From NCBI RefSeq assembly GCF_958979055.1, contig NC_084888.1, positions 37,095,804 to 37,159,803 on the forward strand: DNA of 64,000 bases, in the 5' to 3' direction. A model generated the notes under the pieces. It had not been told where the DNA came from. It made no database searches and saw only the letters and a list, made by a program, of their open reading frames with translations. Origin of the DNA: Alnus glutinosa (taxonomy: Eukaryota > Streptophyta > Magnoliopsida > Fagales > Betulaceae). Below, piece after piece: positions 22,001 to 34,301 of the stretch; the stretch's first letter is position 1; each line of letters begins with the position of its first letter. The position numbers were made by a program, and so were the translations under genes.

Positions 22001-23671
22001 GCGGTGGCATACCAAGCAGCGTTTGTTTTATGGCAAGATGATCCTTTAGCAGCATTAGAAAGCTCATTTTCATCTACTTGAGATTCAGAAAACATCTGAA
22101 GTCCATAAATCTCAGGAGATAAGTTACCAAGTTGCTCATTGTTGTCCACTAGACTGCAAAGTGGGCAGGAAAGAAATTTAGCATATGTGCAGAGGGAAAA
22201 AATAGAGAAAATATGTTCCTTAGTGAAAATTGAACAGTCTAACACCAAACCTACAGGATTGTGAGTGAAAGATTACTGCCAAGTTCAGCTGAGAGTGTTC
22301 CACTGAAGTTATTGTATCCCAAATCCAACACCTCCAACTCCTTCAGCTCTCCAATCTCTTCAGGAATGATTCCACTAAAAGAATTATTGCGCAAAATACT
22401 GCAGGGAAATACAAAGTGACAATGATTCACACAAGAGAAAAACTTAAAAGCTGCAGCGACTAGAAATTTTTACACAACTAGGTAATGAACTTATAAATGC
22501 TTACATAGATTTTATTTGGACTAGATTTGCAAGCTCAGGTCCCAGTGTTCCTCCAAGACAAAGATCTTTCAAGTTCCTGCACATAGAGTAAATCAAAACT
22601 CTTGAACTGACTAGAGGAAAAAAGCAGAAAACAAGCAACATCCTATAAGTGTTACTTCTATACGGCATGAAACAAAAGGACGGCGTAGCTATTTAAACAA
22701 CTAATATCATATTTGAATGACGCATTCCAGTGTCTGTGCTATTAATCAGGATATTTAGGATGAAGATAGAGGAGTTGTAAACTCCATATAAAACACCACC
22801 GCCATAGGTTTCTAGATCACAAAGTCTCTTTGGATATCACCTATTGAACAAGCTAGGGTGCCTTGGCACATTAAATTACCTGATGTAGTACAATTCTCTA
22901 AGAAGATACAGTGATAATTAGGGATCATAATGTTTGAATAACCACTATGACCAGATGAACAAATTGAGCCGCAACAACTTAGTTAGTGACTTAAAAGTTA
23001 AATTAAAACTATAAGCCAAAACTCAATTACAAAATAATAACGACCATTTCACGAGAAGCGCAAACTTAAAGCTTTCTTGATCTATGTAAAATAAAACTAA
23101 ATCTAACAATCAGTAACCTTCATTTGGTTGCCAAGAACACCGAGGAAACAAGAAGAAAATAGAAATTTCTTGCTCTTCGTGTCAACTTAAGCTCCCTAAT
23201 AACTGAAATAAAAAGGACTCTAAAGTTTTGAATTCTTTCCTTTTCCTATATATTCTCAGCAACCAAACAGAAGATAGAATAATAAATTCCTACTCTTTTT
23301 TTTCCACAAACAAAAAAAAAAAAGAGAAAATACTCACAAGGTCAAAACTTTTCCATCTGAGCACTCGATCCCAAACCATGAACATGGATCAACGACTCCA
23401 TCTTCGTCTTTCCAATTGGACAAAGCACCAAAGGGGTCATACACCACTCTCTCTCTAAACCTCAGCAGAGCCAAACCTGCGCAGAAAATACCCCATTCAT
23501 CATTTTCCTTCACGTCCCGAGAAACAAACAAAGAACAAGAAAAACCCAGATCCCAGAAACCCAAAATACCGCACCTTCATCGTTGAGACACCAACTCAAA
23601 CGCAAACTCAGACACAAGAGGCACACCACCATGACACCTACCAAACGTCCCCGTTTCCATTCCCGGTCCAT
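19005..23671 (-). CDS. LRR receptor-like pseudokinase of the MRH1/MDIS2 type, 629 aa
   Basis: Exons (5' to 3'): 23575..23671, 23338..23476, 22505..22576, 22255..22398, 22013..22153, 21257..21630, 20808..20998, 20589..20721, 19005..19603; 630 codons, phases consistent. Domains: signal peptide (residues about 1-25, chosen ATG 23671; an earlier in-frame ATG at 23719 would bury it), LRRNT (WKDEDGVVDPCSWFGIECSD), about three LRRs split by exons, a Pro/Ser-rich juxtamembrane stretch, a transmembrane helix at about 274-297, then a kinase-like domain from about 330. Catalytic residues are gone: the VAIK lysine site reads IAVASV, HRD reads AHN, and DFG reads SEF. Arabidopsis relatives are MRH1 (root hair) and MDIS2/At2g40270/At3g56050 (pollen-tube guidance or related roles). 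It probably signals as a scaffold or co-receptor at the plasma membrane. Confidence 0.92.
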
Positions 23672-26152
23672 TATACTCCGGAACAACGTAAACCCAATCA
23701 CGAACACGACGCTTCCCACCGTATTTTTCTTCCAGTTTGATCACAAACCGAGTTCAATCGGGGCAAAATCGAGCTTCGAACTTGTCAAAGGAACAGAAGT
23801 TGAAAATTCAGTGAAAAATAATAATTGGATGGATAGATATCAAAACCAAAACTAAAATGTTCGCGTGGTTGCAAGCTAATTTAGACCCACTAAAGTTTGA
23901 AAACGCGTACACTGAAAGTGTAATTTGGTTAATTTATTATCTCTTTATTTGAAAGTTTACTGGAATGATTGGACTGGGTCTAACTTTCTAAGAACCAAAG
24001 CTTACGGCAGAGCCGCCTGGCTGATAGCGACCGCGTCTTGAAGTCGTGGGGTCCAGTTGTGTAAGGACGCGTTTGGCTGTTTCGGATTCTGATAACTTTC
24101 TGTGTGCATCAAGGAATTGAACTTTTAAGTGCCGGCGACCGACTTTGTAAAAATGACACCAGCAGACAAACAGTCTCTTTCTTTCTTCCTCACCGTTGTA
24201 GATACTCTCTCTTGTTTTTTGTTTGGCTACCAAAGTCTTATCTACTTTAAAGCCTTAAAGCCTACAGGGAAGTGGACTGAGTAAAACGGCGAGCTTCCAC
24301 GAAGCTCACAGTAGAAGACAGAATGATGATTTGGAAATGCATTTCCCACCATCTGCAGTCGCCATCTGTCAATTTATCAGCACGTGGCGGTAACCATATT
24401 CCACGTGAGGGGCCTCGGATGGAAATCCAATTCCTACTTTGTGAAGGTGGATTTGTTGGCCTCATTTATCGTGACCAATAAACATATACAAGCAGACTTG
24501 CCAGGTTCGTGTCTTTCACGCAGATACATTGATGACCGTTGGATCCAACAGGAACTGGCGTTGCTGATTTTCGGTTATTTCTATGACGTCTGTAGCTGAA
24601 ATGATTAGTGATGAAAATGCATAAGAGAACTTTGATAAAATAAAACATTGTGTATATTTTTCTCCAAATTAATTTTATTTAAGAATTATTTTGTAATTCG
24701 ATCTATTAAATTGATATGTGTCAAAAATAAAAAATGAGAAATATTTTATTACAAATGAGTAGGATAAAATATAATTTTTAGCATTATTCACCATTCTTTG
24801 TATAAATAAATATGTGTGAAAATTCTACTAATAAGACAATTGGATATGCACCTTTCTTTAGTCCACGAAACAGAAAAGAAGATAAGAGCAGCTTGCTGAA
24901 ATCATGACCCCATGTTTTATGTTCCTTCTTCTTGTTTGTCAAGCATGGTGTAGCCACTTTTAAAAAAAAAAAAAAAATACATGGTGTAGCCGTTTAGGCC
25001 TCGCTGCATATGCATTAATTATATTGGTATAATAAATTTATGATAAGTCAATTCAGACCTATCGACTACATGGAAAATAATTATAGGGCGGCCAGTATGT
25101 CATGCCACAAACATTTAATATTTAGAAAGCTCTCTCTAAAAGGACATTTAGTTTTCTTTCCAAAAAATAAAAAAAAATTCTTATTGACTTACGCATCGGA
25201 GTCTTTCTCAATCTCTTATAACTCATGTTTTCGATAACTCTTTTTCTCCCTTTTCTCAACCTCATAAAAACGCTAGAATCTAGAAACCGAACATCTTACT
25301 ACTCTACAACGAAATAAGATCCTCCGATTTCAGGGAATATTTATTTTATGGTCAACATTTTATTTTGATATATTTAATGGTGTACGTAATGCTATGTCAT
25401 TAAAAAAATTAAACCACATGGCATCATACATATATATATAGACCGTGTAGCAACATATTCACCATCTAATAAGTAAAACCTAAATTAGACCATGAAATAT
25501 ATTATTTTCATTTGACCGTATCTTCTACCATTGCCAGAAGTTCAAGGCACATTTTTTTAGCTTTATATGCATATGAACATTTCCTTTTAATGTGGGATGA
25601 CTTGGTGAGGTTTGCTTGGTAGGAGGCCTAAATATTCAAATATTTGATCTAAAAATTATATTTTTCCAAGTTTGAAAATTTCCAATAACGATGGCTATGA
25701 TTCAATATAAATATTTTATTTTATTTTGAATGTGGGTGGGCTTGGAATAATCAAATGTTTTGCAGAATAATCCATTGATCGGCGCCGGCTTATTCAACTT
25801 CTAATTAGCCATATATATATATAATTATTACTTGGTCTTTTAATCATATTTTGTTAGCCACATGATCATCGCCACCCTCATGAGAGGGCATGCTGCATAC
25901 ATATCCACTTCTGTTGACTTTTTGCTGTTTACGCAAATTTCTTCACCAGAACAACTCATTTGTCGGAAATTGGCTTTTAGACACTTAATTCTATTTTGAA
26001 TAAAAAATTAAATTAAGTTAAATTAAATTTATTTATTCACATTACCAATTTTTTTTTTTTACTTTTATTTTACAAAAAATTAAAAACTCCTTTTACCTTT
26101 ATATCACATCAATTAATTATTATTTTATTATAAAAAATAATAAAAAAAAAAA
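23672..26152. other. RLK upstream region and AT-rich intergenic DNA
   Basis: The first several hundred bases should contain the RLK promoter on the minus strand; no motif stands out. From about 24600 the DNA is AT-rich with short runs such as (TA)n at 25425-25440. No coding region or terminal repeat recognised. Confidence 0.4.
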
Positions 26153-26612
26153 GTCAAACTTCTTTCTTCATATTACCAAATAACTTTATTCACTTTTCTC
26201 CAACAAAAAAATCAAAACTATTTTCATATTATATCACATTAATCATTTCTTATTATTATTCAAAAAAAAAAAAATAGAGAATGATTTGCCAAACACACCT
26301 GATATATTTTCACATTTAATATTTTGTTTTATTGCATTTGATGATATGTATAGCTCCACGTCATTTAATATTAAAAAAAGTCAAACTTCTTTTTTCATAT
26401 TACTAAATAACTTTATTCACTTTTTTCTAACAAAAAAAAAAAATCAAATTATTCTCATGTTTATATCACATCAATCATTTCTTATTACTATTAAAAAAAG
26501 AAAAAGAAAAAAAGAGAATGATTTGCCAAACACACCCGATATATTTTAACGGTAAATATTTTGTTCTATTACATTTGATGATATGTATGGCTCCACGTCT
26601 TTTAAAATATTA
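26153..26612. repeat. Tandem duplication with 227-bp period, AT-rich
   Basis: GTCAAACTTCTTTCTTCATA at 26153 recurs at 26380 with near identity. Each copy continues through GAGAATGATTTGCCAAACAC and GATGATATGTATxGCTCCACG. A partial third, more decayed copy may precede it near 26036. Confidence 0.8.
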
Positions 26613-26788
26613 AATAACGTGATTACATATGCACCATTACTCTTGTAAAAGTGATCTCGTGTGATATCATGTGTGGCCGTCATTAAGTTAGATCTAAGTG
26701 AAAACTGCCCTCAGAGCCTCTTTGCCTTGAATCTCTCTCAATTAGAAAGACTGTATGCATCATTCGAGTGGCATAGGTTTTTTTTTAG

Positions 26789-26937
26789 GAAAATGACTCT
26801 TGCACAATAATTGTGCAACTGTTGTACAAGGTCTTAAAGACATAGGGTAGTTTCATGTGGTGGGTTCCACCACATGGGTCTCATGTCTCTAGAGTGGTGC
26901 ACAACAATTACTCAACTGTTGTGTATTAATCACTTTA
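26789..26937. mobile_element. Foldback MITE-like element with a perfect central palindrome
   Basis: The outer arms (TTGCACAATAATTGTGCAAC and, inward from the right, ACACAACAGTTGAGTAATTG) are imperfectly inverted. The centre CATGTGGTGGGTTCCACCAC forms the core of a near-perfect palindrome. No coding capacity. Confidence 0.6.
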
Positions 26938-26981
26938 TCTTTTTTTCTTTTTTGCCTAACAAATGGAGGTTGAAATACCAA

Positions 26982-29900
26982 TCATATATATATATATATA
27001 TATAATAGGAGAATCATTCAGAGGAATGCATAATATTGAGACAAATGACTTTCCATTTAACTGACAAGTGTACTTATTTTGTGTTAAATATCCATTCAAT
27101 TTTTTTTTCCTTGCCAAAAAAATAACTACATCATATACATGTCAAATTTACAATCAAAGTTTATCAAATTTACACTTTTGCCACTCCCTCAAAATCAAGA
27201 AACTGTGGCTCTAAACTGCTGCACATAACCCATATCCCCACGTTTACACCCTCAAAAAAAAAAAAAAAAAAAAATTACACTCTTTCCACTCCCTCTCTCA
27301 ATCAGGAAACGGTATCAAATTTATTGGCAACAAACCGTATCAGAAAACCGACTCATAAAAAACTGTATCAAATATTGTTTGTCTATTCCTTTCTCCTTTC
27401 TTACTATTTCTCATGCTCTAAATAATTCACCGACCTATCAAACTCCCAACCCCTTACCTTGATCAAGTAAGTTTTCTAAATAATTTTTTTTTCTCTGATT
27501 ATGTTTATTATGTTTTGTTGTGAGAATACTTATATTGTTCAAACACACATAAAACTAACTGCCAAAAAAAAAAAAAAAAAACCAAACTACATGGACGACC
27601 AACAATCTTTGCCATGAACATCATTTTCTCAAACTCTATATATATCTTAGTACAAATGCAAATTCATAGACAATAGAGTGACAAAAAACGTTGCCAAACT
27701 TATACACCTTTATGCTCCATATTTTTTTTCTTTGCTTCTTGGAACCAGAAATATATACAGCAAATATTATTTGAGTAATTTCTCTTTCTATCCCCTTTTG
27801 TTGTCTTTAATTTTTATGGTCATGTTATTTTGTTATCATTTTTTGTTATTTTTTTTTTTATTTCTGTTTTAAAATTAGATTATATTTTATTTTTATTTTT
27901 TTAAAAAAAACTTATTATATGAATATTTTTCATTTTTTTTTACCTTATTTTATGTTCTAATTTATATACAAAAAAAAATGTAGTTTTTTTTTTTTTTCTT
28001 TTTTCTATTATAGGAGTATTTTCGAGTTTCTGTGTGTTGTTCGTTTTCATATTTTGTCCTTATTTTCTGTTCTAATTTATATATTATTTTTATTTCTGTT
28101 CTAAAATTTGTTTATATATATTTATTATTATTATTTTTAAAACATTGTATATACAAAGGATGATAGTTAAAAAAAAAAAAAAAAAACTATATTTAAAAGA
28201 ACTTATTCCTATACCAACGAACCAATGAAAGTATACAATTTTTTTTTTTTTTTTTTTTTTAAAAAAAAACAATTCTTTTTCTATTATATGAGTATTTTTG
28301 GTTGGTTGCTCGTTTTCATTTTTTAACCTTATTTTATGTTCTAATTTATACACAAAAAAGTATAGTTCTTTTCCTATTATAGGTGTATTTTCCAATTTCT
28401 ATTTGTTGTTTGTTTTCATATTTTGTCCTTATTTTCTGTTCTAATTTATATATTATTTTTCTTTCTGTTCTAAAAATAGTTTTTTTTTTCTTCAAACGTT
28501 ATATATGCAAAGGATGGTTGGGAAAAAAAAAATAAAAAAAATCTAGACATAACTTCTTCCTATACCTATGAGTCTATGAATTCATTGAAATCAGAAAGAA
28601 AACATACAAAATATAAAAAGACAATTATTTTTATATTCTATGAGTATTTTTATTTTTTCGTTTGTCATCTGTTTTAATTTTTTGTCCTTATTCTATGATC
28701 TAATTTATATATTATTGTTTATTTTTGTTCTAAAAGTATTTTCTTTTATGATATATATGTGAAGGACAATCAAAAGAAAAAAAAAATCTCATTTTTATTG
28801 TTCTTCTTCCTATACCTATCAATCTCACTGAAATCGGGAAAAGTATACAAAAAATACAATTATTATGTTTCCAATTTTTTTTTAATATTTTTTCTTTTCT
28901 TCTAGATGTAGTTTCTTTTACGTTATATGCATGCGAAGAACAGTCAAAAGAATAAAAATTTCTATTTGATGGGACTTTTCCTTATACATATGAATTTCAT
29001 TGTAACTGGAAAAAGTATACAAAAAAGATAGTTATTTTCTACTATAATACTATTTCATATTAATTAAATATTAGACCCTACACAAATTTCTTTAAAGAAA
29101 ACGCTTTCATTCTGTTAGGCATAGAACTTCTCTCCAATAATGCCAAAGGAAACGTTTGATGAAAAGTATTTCTATGAGTGATTTTGTATTCTCACATTAT
29201 ATTCCTCGTTTGAATGTTAGAAATCTTATATTCTTCAAACACTCATAAAGATACAAAAAGTAGTTTTAACTTTTTTTAATATTTTGTTCTTTAGAATTAC
29301 AATAAACAGCTACTTCAACATGTTTGCAAAACTTATCTTCCTGGAAATAAACAGCAAAAAATGCTACATATTCTTAGTTTAAGTCCTATTACTTTGATTT
29401 GTAGCCTTCATTTTTAAATTTTCACTGAAGTGCTATTTTGACCTTCTCCTAATTTTCATTTTTAGTCAAATCACCATATTATATACAATGACATAATATA
29501 GGTGATCTCTCTAATTCTCTCTCAAAAATATTTTCAAGACACATAAAGCTAATCCCATTCTTCTTCTTCAAATTAAAGTAAGTTCCCGTAATTTGTTTTG
29601 TAGCATTACTTTTACTTACTTTTGTAAATAAATTGCAATACATGTGGAGGTATGTTCCCAATATATACTTCTTGCTACATCAATATTGTAATTCATAAAT
29701 TGAATTGTTATATACTTTTCCCCATTGAATTCTTTTATTATTATATGTGGTTTAATTTTTTTTTCCTACAAATTAAATTTGGCAATAGAAAAAAAAAATG
29801 GTTCATGTTTTATAGACTTTGATAAATTTTATGTAACATTTTAATACAGGTTATATATCCTTTTTGTAAATATTAAAAACAAGTTATTGCAATGATGTGA

Positions 29901-30208
29901 GTGCACTATAATGTTATTTCATTTGTGAATTTCTAAATTATGTAAAAGGTCTATTGAATTAACATCTATAAAAATTAAATACGTGTGATTTATTTTACTT
30001 TCTTATGAGATAATTTACAATATATATTTACATATTTTAACCCTTATTCCTAAATTTTATGTTGTTTCTTAAATTAAATGTAGTATTCAAATAGAATAAC
30101 AACTTTTGTTAAAACTACTTTGTAAATTATCTATTACTCTTTAAACATAAGAACATGGTAGAGTTTTAATTCGTAAAAACCCGCGCATGGCAGCCGGTTA
30201 TATGCTAG
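26982..30208. mobile_element. Possible non-autonomous Helitron (3' end recognisable, 5' end uncertain)
   Basis: At 30176..30208 the sequence AACCCGCGCATGGCAGCCGG is followed by TTATATGCTAG. It resembles the plant Helitron 3' terminus, a GC-rich hairpin about 10 bases before CTAG, although the hairpin is damaged and the base after CTAG is C rather than the expected T. A TC with (AT)n at 26982 is a candidate 5' end. The interval contains an internal tandem array and no Rep/helicase coding sequence. Confidence 0.38.
27940..29045. repeat. Decayed tandem array, full units of about 250-275 bp plus partial units
   Basis: Landmarks recur in the same order: CTATTATAGGAGTATTTTCG (about 28002), its relatives near 28277, 28371 and 28631; TTTTGTCCTTATTTTCTGTT with TCTAATTTATATATTATT; a purine run; CTTCTTCCTATACCTAT; GAAAAAGTATACAAAAAA. 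Full units start near 28002, 28371, 28631 and about 28880, with short partial units at about 27940 and 28277. The divergence between units is high, so the array is old. Confidence 0.7.
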
Positions 30209-30921
30209 CTTAACTGAAAATGGAGAAAATTATGGTGGCATAAGAGAGTTAGGTGGGATGGGACTCGAAGACTTTTTTTTCCGCTTACGTTAGCAAAAGT
30301 TGAAACTGTGGGGAGTATGTTCACCCACAAACTACCAACAAATCATACACAGTCCACAATATGGGCGGAGGGACGGGTTACTTCTCTATTTGTGTTACTT
30401 GTTTATGCATTCAATTCATTTTAGATTCGTAGGAATTCTAATTGATGTGCAAGCTACCTTGAAGTTCTCTTTACTGGCCTAATTTTTCTTTTATATACTT
30501 CATACAAGGCGATGAGGTGTTAGGACTAGAATACGTTACGTTATTGGTTGTTTCAAAAGTTTAAGTTTAAAAAAATATGAATTTAATCATTTAATTAATA
30601 CTTTAATATTTATTTTGGATAAACTGTAAAATTATGGTTCAAATTCAAGACGTACTTATACTATATTAAATCGTTAGTTGTCACGAAAGCTTAAATAGAT
30701 AAGAAATAATAAACTTAATCATTTATTTAATGCTTTGATAGAATCAGAAAAAATCAATGGGACAGAGCTATATGGTATTGGCCGATTAATCATCTTTGTA
30801 TAGATACATACCTGTGAAGCCCATATGTGCATGGGCCCTTCTCCCCTCCTCAAATACTCACCGGAGGAGGAACGGGTGCTTAGTTTTCTTTTAAATTATG
30901 TTGTAGAAAATTCCTTCAACT
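30209..30921. other. Intergenic DNA, no gene seen
   Basis: AT-rich with no recognised element; CTTAA- and TTTAAT-rich phrases near 30540-30740 recur loosely (AATTTAATCATTTAATTAAT-like). Confidence 0.35.
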
Positions 30922-31545
30922 TATGCTTTGTTTGTTTCAGCGTAAAATGATTTCGACATTTTATGGTGTTTGGTAAGGACGAAAATAATGGTTAACAAAA
31001 ATCATTTTCAGTTTGACTATAAAATGTAGATCATTTTTCTAAATTAAACTCTTCGTCCTTACACGTACGTTTGATATCCGATTGCCGGAATCCGGCAATA
31101 GTCGGTCGTCGGAATCTAGCTGACACCGAAATCCGGCAACATCCGGCCACCGGGAACTTGCCGGCACCAGAATCCGACGACATCCGGTCACCGTCGACGG
31201 AGCCGGAGGACCAGATTCCGGCCGGAATTCGGTCATGGTCAGAAGCTAGCAGGATTTGACAGGATCCGGCCAAAATGGCCAAGATTCGGCCAAATCCGAA
31301 CGGATCCAACCATTTATTCGGCCGAATTTGGCCAAAATGACCGGGATCCGGCCAAACCTGCTCGTCGAAACCCGGTAATGGCGACCAAATGTTGCCGGAT
31401 TCCGGCAACAGTCACCAAACTTTAATTTTCGCCTCTCGTAATTTTTTTGTGTGAACCAAATGTCAAAAAATATTTTCGAAAAAAATCATTTTTTCTGAAA
31501 ATGATTTCGCCGAAAATATGATTTCCGTCAAAACGAACGGAGCAT
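30922..31545. mobile_element. TIR element (hAT-like MITE) with a GC-rich CCGGAATCCGGC core
   Basis: The left end ATGCTTTGTTTGTTTCAGCG and the right end (read inward AATGCTCCGTTCGTTTTGAC) are inverted. They continue into AAAATGATTT/AAATCATTTT blocks. The interior 31075..31410 is dominated by short inverted and direct repeats of GCCGGAATCCGGCA and CGGCCAAAATGGCC, giving a G+C island in AT-rich DNA. No target duplication could be fixed. Confidence 0.6.
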
Positions 31546-31844
31546 TAGTTTATAAAATTATCATGTCTCCCTTTGCACGTAAGAGTACATTTTTTTTTTT
31601 GTCATTTTTAACATAATTTTTTTCAATTTTTTTTAATATTATTAAAAAAAAATGTGCTTTCTCTCTTACGTAAACTCGCACAAAAAGTCTCCAACAAAAC
31701 CTATTTGGTTTTGGTTTTGGGCCTACCATCATTTGTACCTTTGAACCAATTGCTGGAAATGGGATCGATGTTTCGAAAGGACCCAAAGTTGTTCAATCCG
31801 ATTCGATCCTCCATTTTTCTTATGTTTAGCATACAAGTTTATAT

Positions 31845-34301
31845 ATGGGTATAAAACTTGATATGAGTAAAGCATATGATAGGGTTGAGTGGTTGTTTTT
31901 GGAGGCTGTTATGTCTAAGTTGGGTTTTGCCCGTATGTGGCTATGTGGATTAAAATGATTATGGCTTGTGTAAAATCTGTTTCTTATTCTGTTGCTGTGA
32001 ATGGTAATGTGGTGGGAAAAATTTGTCCTTCTAAGGGACTTAGACAGGGAGACCCAATCTCTCATTATTTGTTTATTTTATGTGCTGAGGCGTTTAGTTC
32101 CCTTTTGCATAATGCTTAGATGAGAGGCTTAATTTCTGGTGTACCAACTTCTAAGAAGGGCCCCTCAATCTCTCACTTATTTTTTGCTAATGATAGTTTA
32201 GTTTTTTGTAAGGCGAATAGTGTGGAATGGAGAAGGATTTTGAATATTATTGAGACTTATGAGAGAGGCTCGGGCCAGAAAATTAATGTGAAAAAGACAG
32301 TTGTTTTCTTTAGTCGTAATACTTGTTTTGCTAGAAGGAAGGAGATTATAGATTTATGTGGTCTTGTGAAAGCAAATAGATAAGATTCTTATTTGGGACT
32401 TCCAACTTTGGTGAGTAAAAATATGATTCATGCTTTTAAAAATATTAAAGAGAAGGTTTTTTGGAAATTAAACAATTGGAAGTCTAGGTTATTATCCTTG
32501 GCGGGTAAAGAAGTTCTTTTAAAGGCTGTTGTGCAAGCGATACCAACCTATTCTATGAGTGTTTTCCTTCTCCCTGTCAGCTTGTGCAAAGAATTAAATC
32601 AACTAATGCAATCCTTTTGGTGGGGACACTTGAGTAATTACTCAAAGATCCATTGGATGAGTTGGTCTAGAATGAGTAGGGCTAAATCTGATGGGGGGCT
32701 GGGTTTTAGGGACTTGCTAATGTTTAATAAAGCCCTCTTGGCAAAGCAATGTTGGAGATTGATTTAGTACCCTCATTCCTTGATTTCTCATATTCTTAAG
32801 GCTAAATATTTCTCAAACTTTTCTTTTTTAGATTCTGAGATTGGGAAAAGACCCTATTTTATTTGGCAAAGCTTCATGGCAGCAAAAAACCTTCTTTCCC
32901 ATGGTATTATTTGGAGAATAGGTGATGGGATTTCCATTAAAGTTTGGGGAGACAATTGGTTGCCTAACATTGGATCTTTGAGTTTCCATTCTGGACTGAG
33001 TTTGCCTTGTGATGCAAAGGTGTCTGATCTTATAGATGTCTCTATTAAGGGCTAGAACTGTGCTTTAATTGATAGCTCTTTTTCTGCCTATATTGCAAAC
33101 ATTATTAAAAATATTTCTTTATGCCCTTCATTGCCTCCGGATAAAATTATTTGGAATGGTACTTTAAATGGTGTGTTTTCTGTTAAAAGTGCCTATCATA
33201 TGGCCTTAGATTTGCTGAGACGAAAGAATGGGGAGTACTCATCCAGTTCTGGCAGTAGTGAATTCTGGAAAAAATTTTAGGCAGTTAAAGCTCCTAATGC
33301 TTCAAAAAATTTTCTTTAGAGAGCTTGTCAAAATGTGTTACCTACTAAACATAATTTGTTAAGGAAGGGTGTGGTTGATAATGATTTATGTCCTTGTTGT
33401 CAGTTAGAAGTGGAGTCTATGATACATGCTCTATGGAATTGCCCGGGTGCTCAAGATGTGTGGGGCTGTGGTCCTATTCTATTTCAAAAATGCCCTTCTA
33501 TTTTTTCGGACATGGCAGAACTTGTTTCTTATTTATTTACTAGACTGAATGATGATTTGATGAGTCTAACTGTTGTTTTTTTTCATAGAATTTGGTTGCG
33601 AAGGAACAAGCTGATCTTTGAGGAGCAGTTTTCTTCTCCCATGAAGGTGTTCATTGAAGCTTCTCAGTTTTTTGAAGACTTTAAAATGTATAATTTGAAG
33701 GAGCCTTTGTTAAAGGTCCCCAATGCTGAAGGGTCAAATATATGTAAGTTTTGAAAACCTCTAAATGTTGGTTTTGTGAAAGTTAATTGGGATGCATCTT
33801 TGAACTTAAAATCTGGCATGGTTGGTTTGGGTTGTGTGATTAGAAATGAGGATGGTTCTGTTATTGGTGCGAAATGCAGTGCTTGTAAGGCTCTTGTGGA
33901 TCCTTTATGTGCAGAAGCTATGGTTGCCCTATTTGCTCTGGAATTTTGTTGTGAAATGGGTTTTGTTAACATTGAAAGTGAGGGTGATTCTTTGCAAGTC
34001 ATCAAATGTTTATGTAGTCCAGAATTCTCTCTTGACAGAATTGGGCACTTTATGGATGCTATTAAACAGAAAGTTTCTTGTTTTTCTGTTTGTAAATGAA
34101 GTCATTGTTGTAGAGAAGCAAATGAAGTGGCCCATATTCTAACTAGAAAGGCTTCCTTAAAATGCTTATCTCATGTTTGGGTTGAGGACTTGCCTTTTTT
34201 TATTTCTTCTACTTCTTGTAGAGACCTTTTGGCCTCTAGACTGTAATGATCATCTTTTTTAATGAGAAGATGTTTTTTGTTCCAAAAAAAAAAAAAAAAT
34301 G
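31845..34301 (+). mobile_element. 5'-truncated L1-type LINE with RT, zinc-knuckle-like and RNase H regions, decayed
   Basis: The reading frame enters in the reverse transcriptase at [13 protein letters not shown] (31851). It continues through PSKGLRQGDPIS, the catalytic box as FANDSLVF (usual F.DD, here altered), SYLGLPT and the thumb/connection region ([38 protein letters not shown]). Next come a zf-RVT region (CPCCQLEVESMIHALWNCPG) and an RNase H domain (VNWDASLNLKSGMVGLGCVI; REANEVAHILTRKA). A stop and short 3' UTR precede the A-tail at 34287..34301. Several in-frame stops (for example 32117, 32382, 32765 and 33053) and the altered catalytic Asp make it inactive. The 5' half of the element (ORF1, endonuclease) is missing. 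No target duplication found. Confidence 0.92.

Noticed and set aside
24240-24650. Possible small gene between the RLK and the AT-rich region
   Set aside because: Open frames of about 60-70 codons on both strands, with no motif and no splice support.
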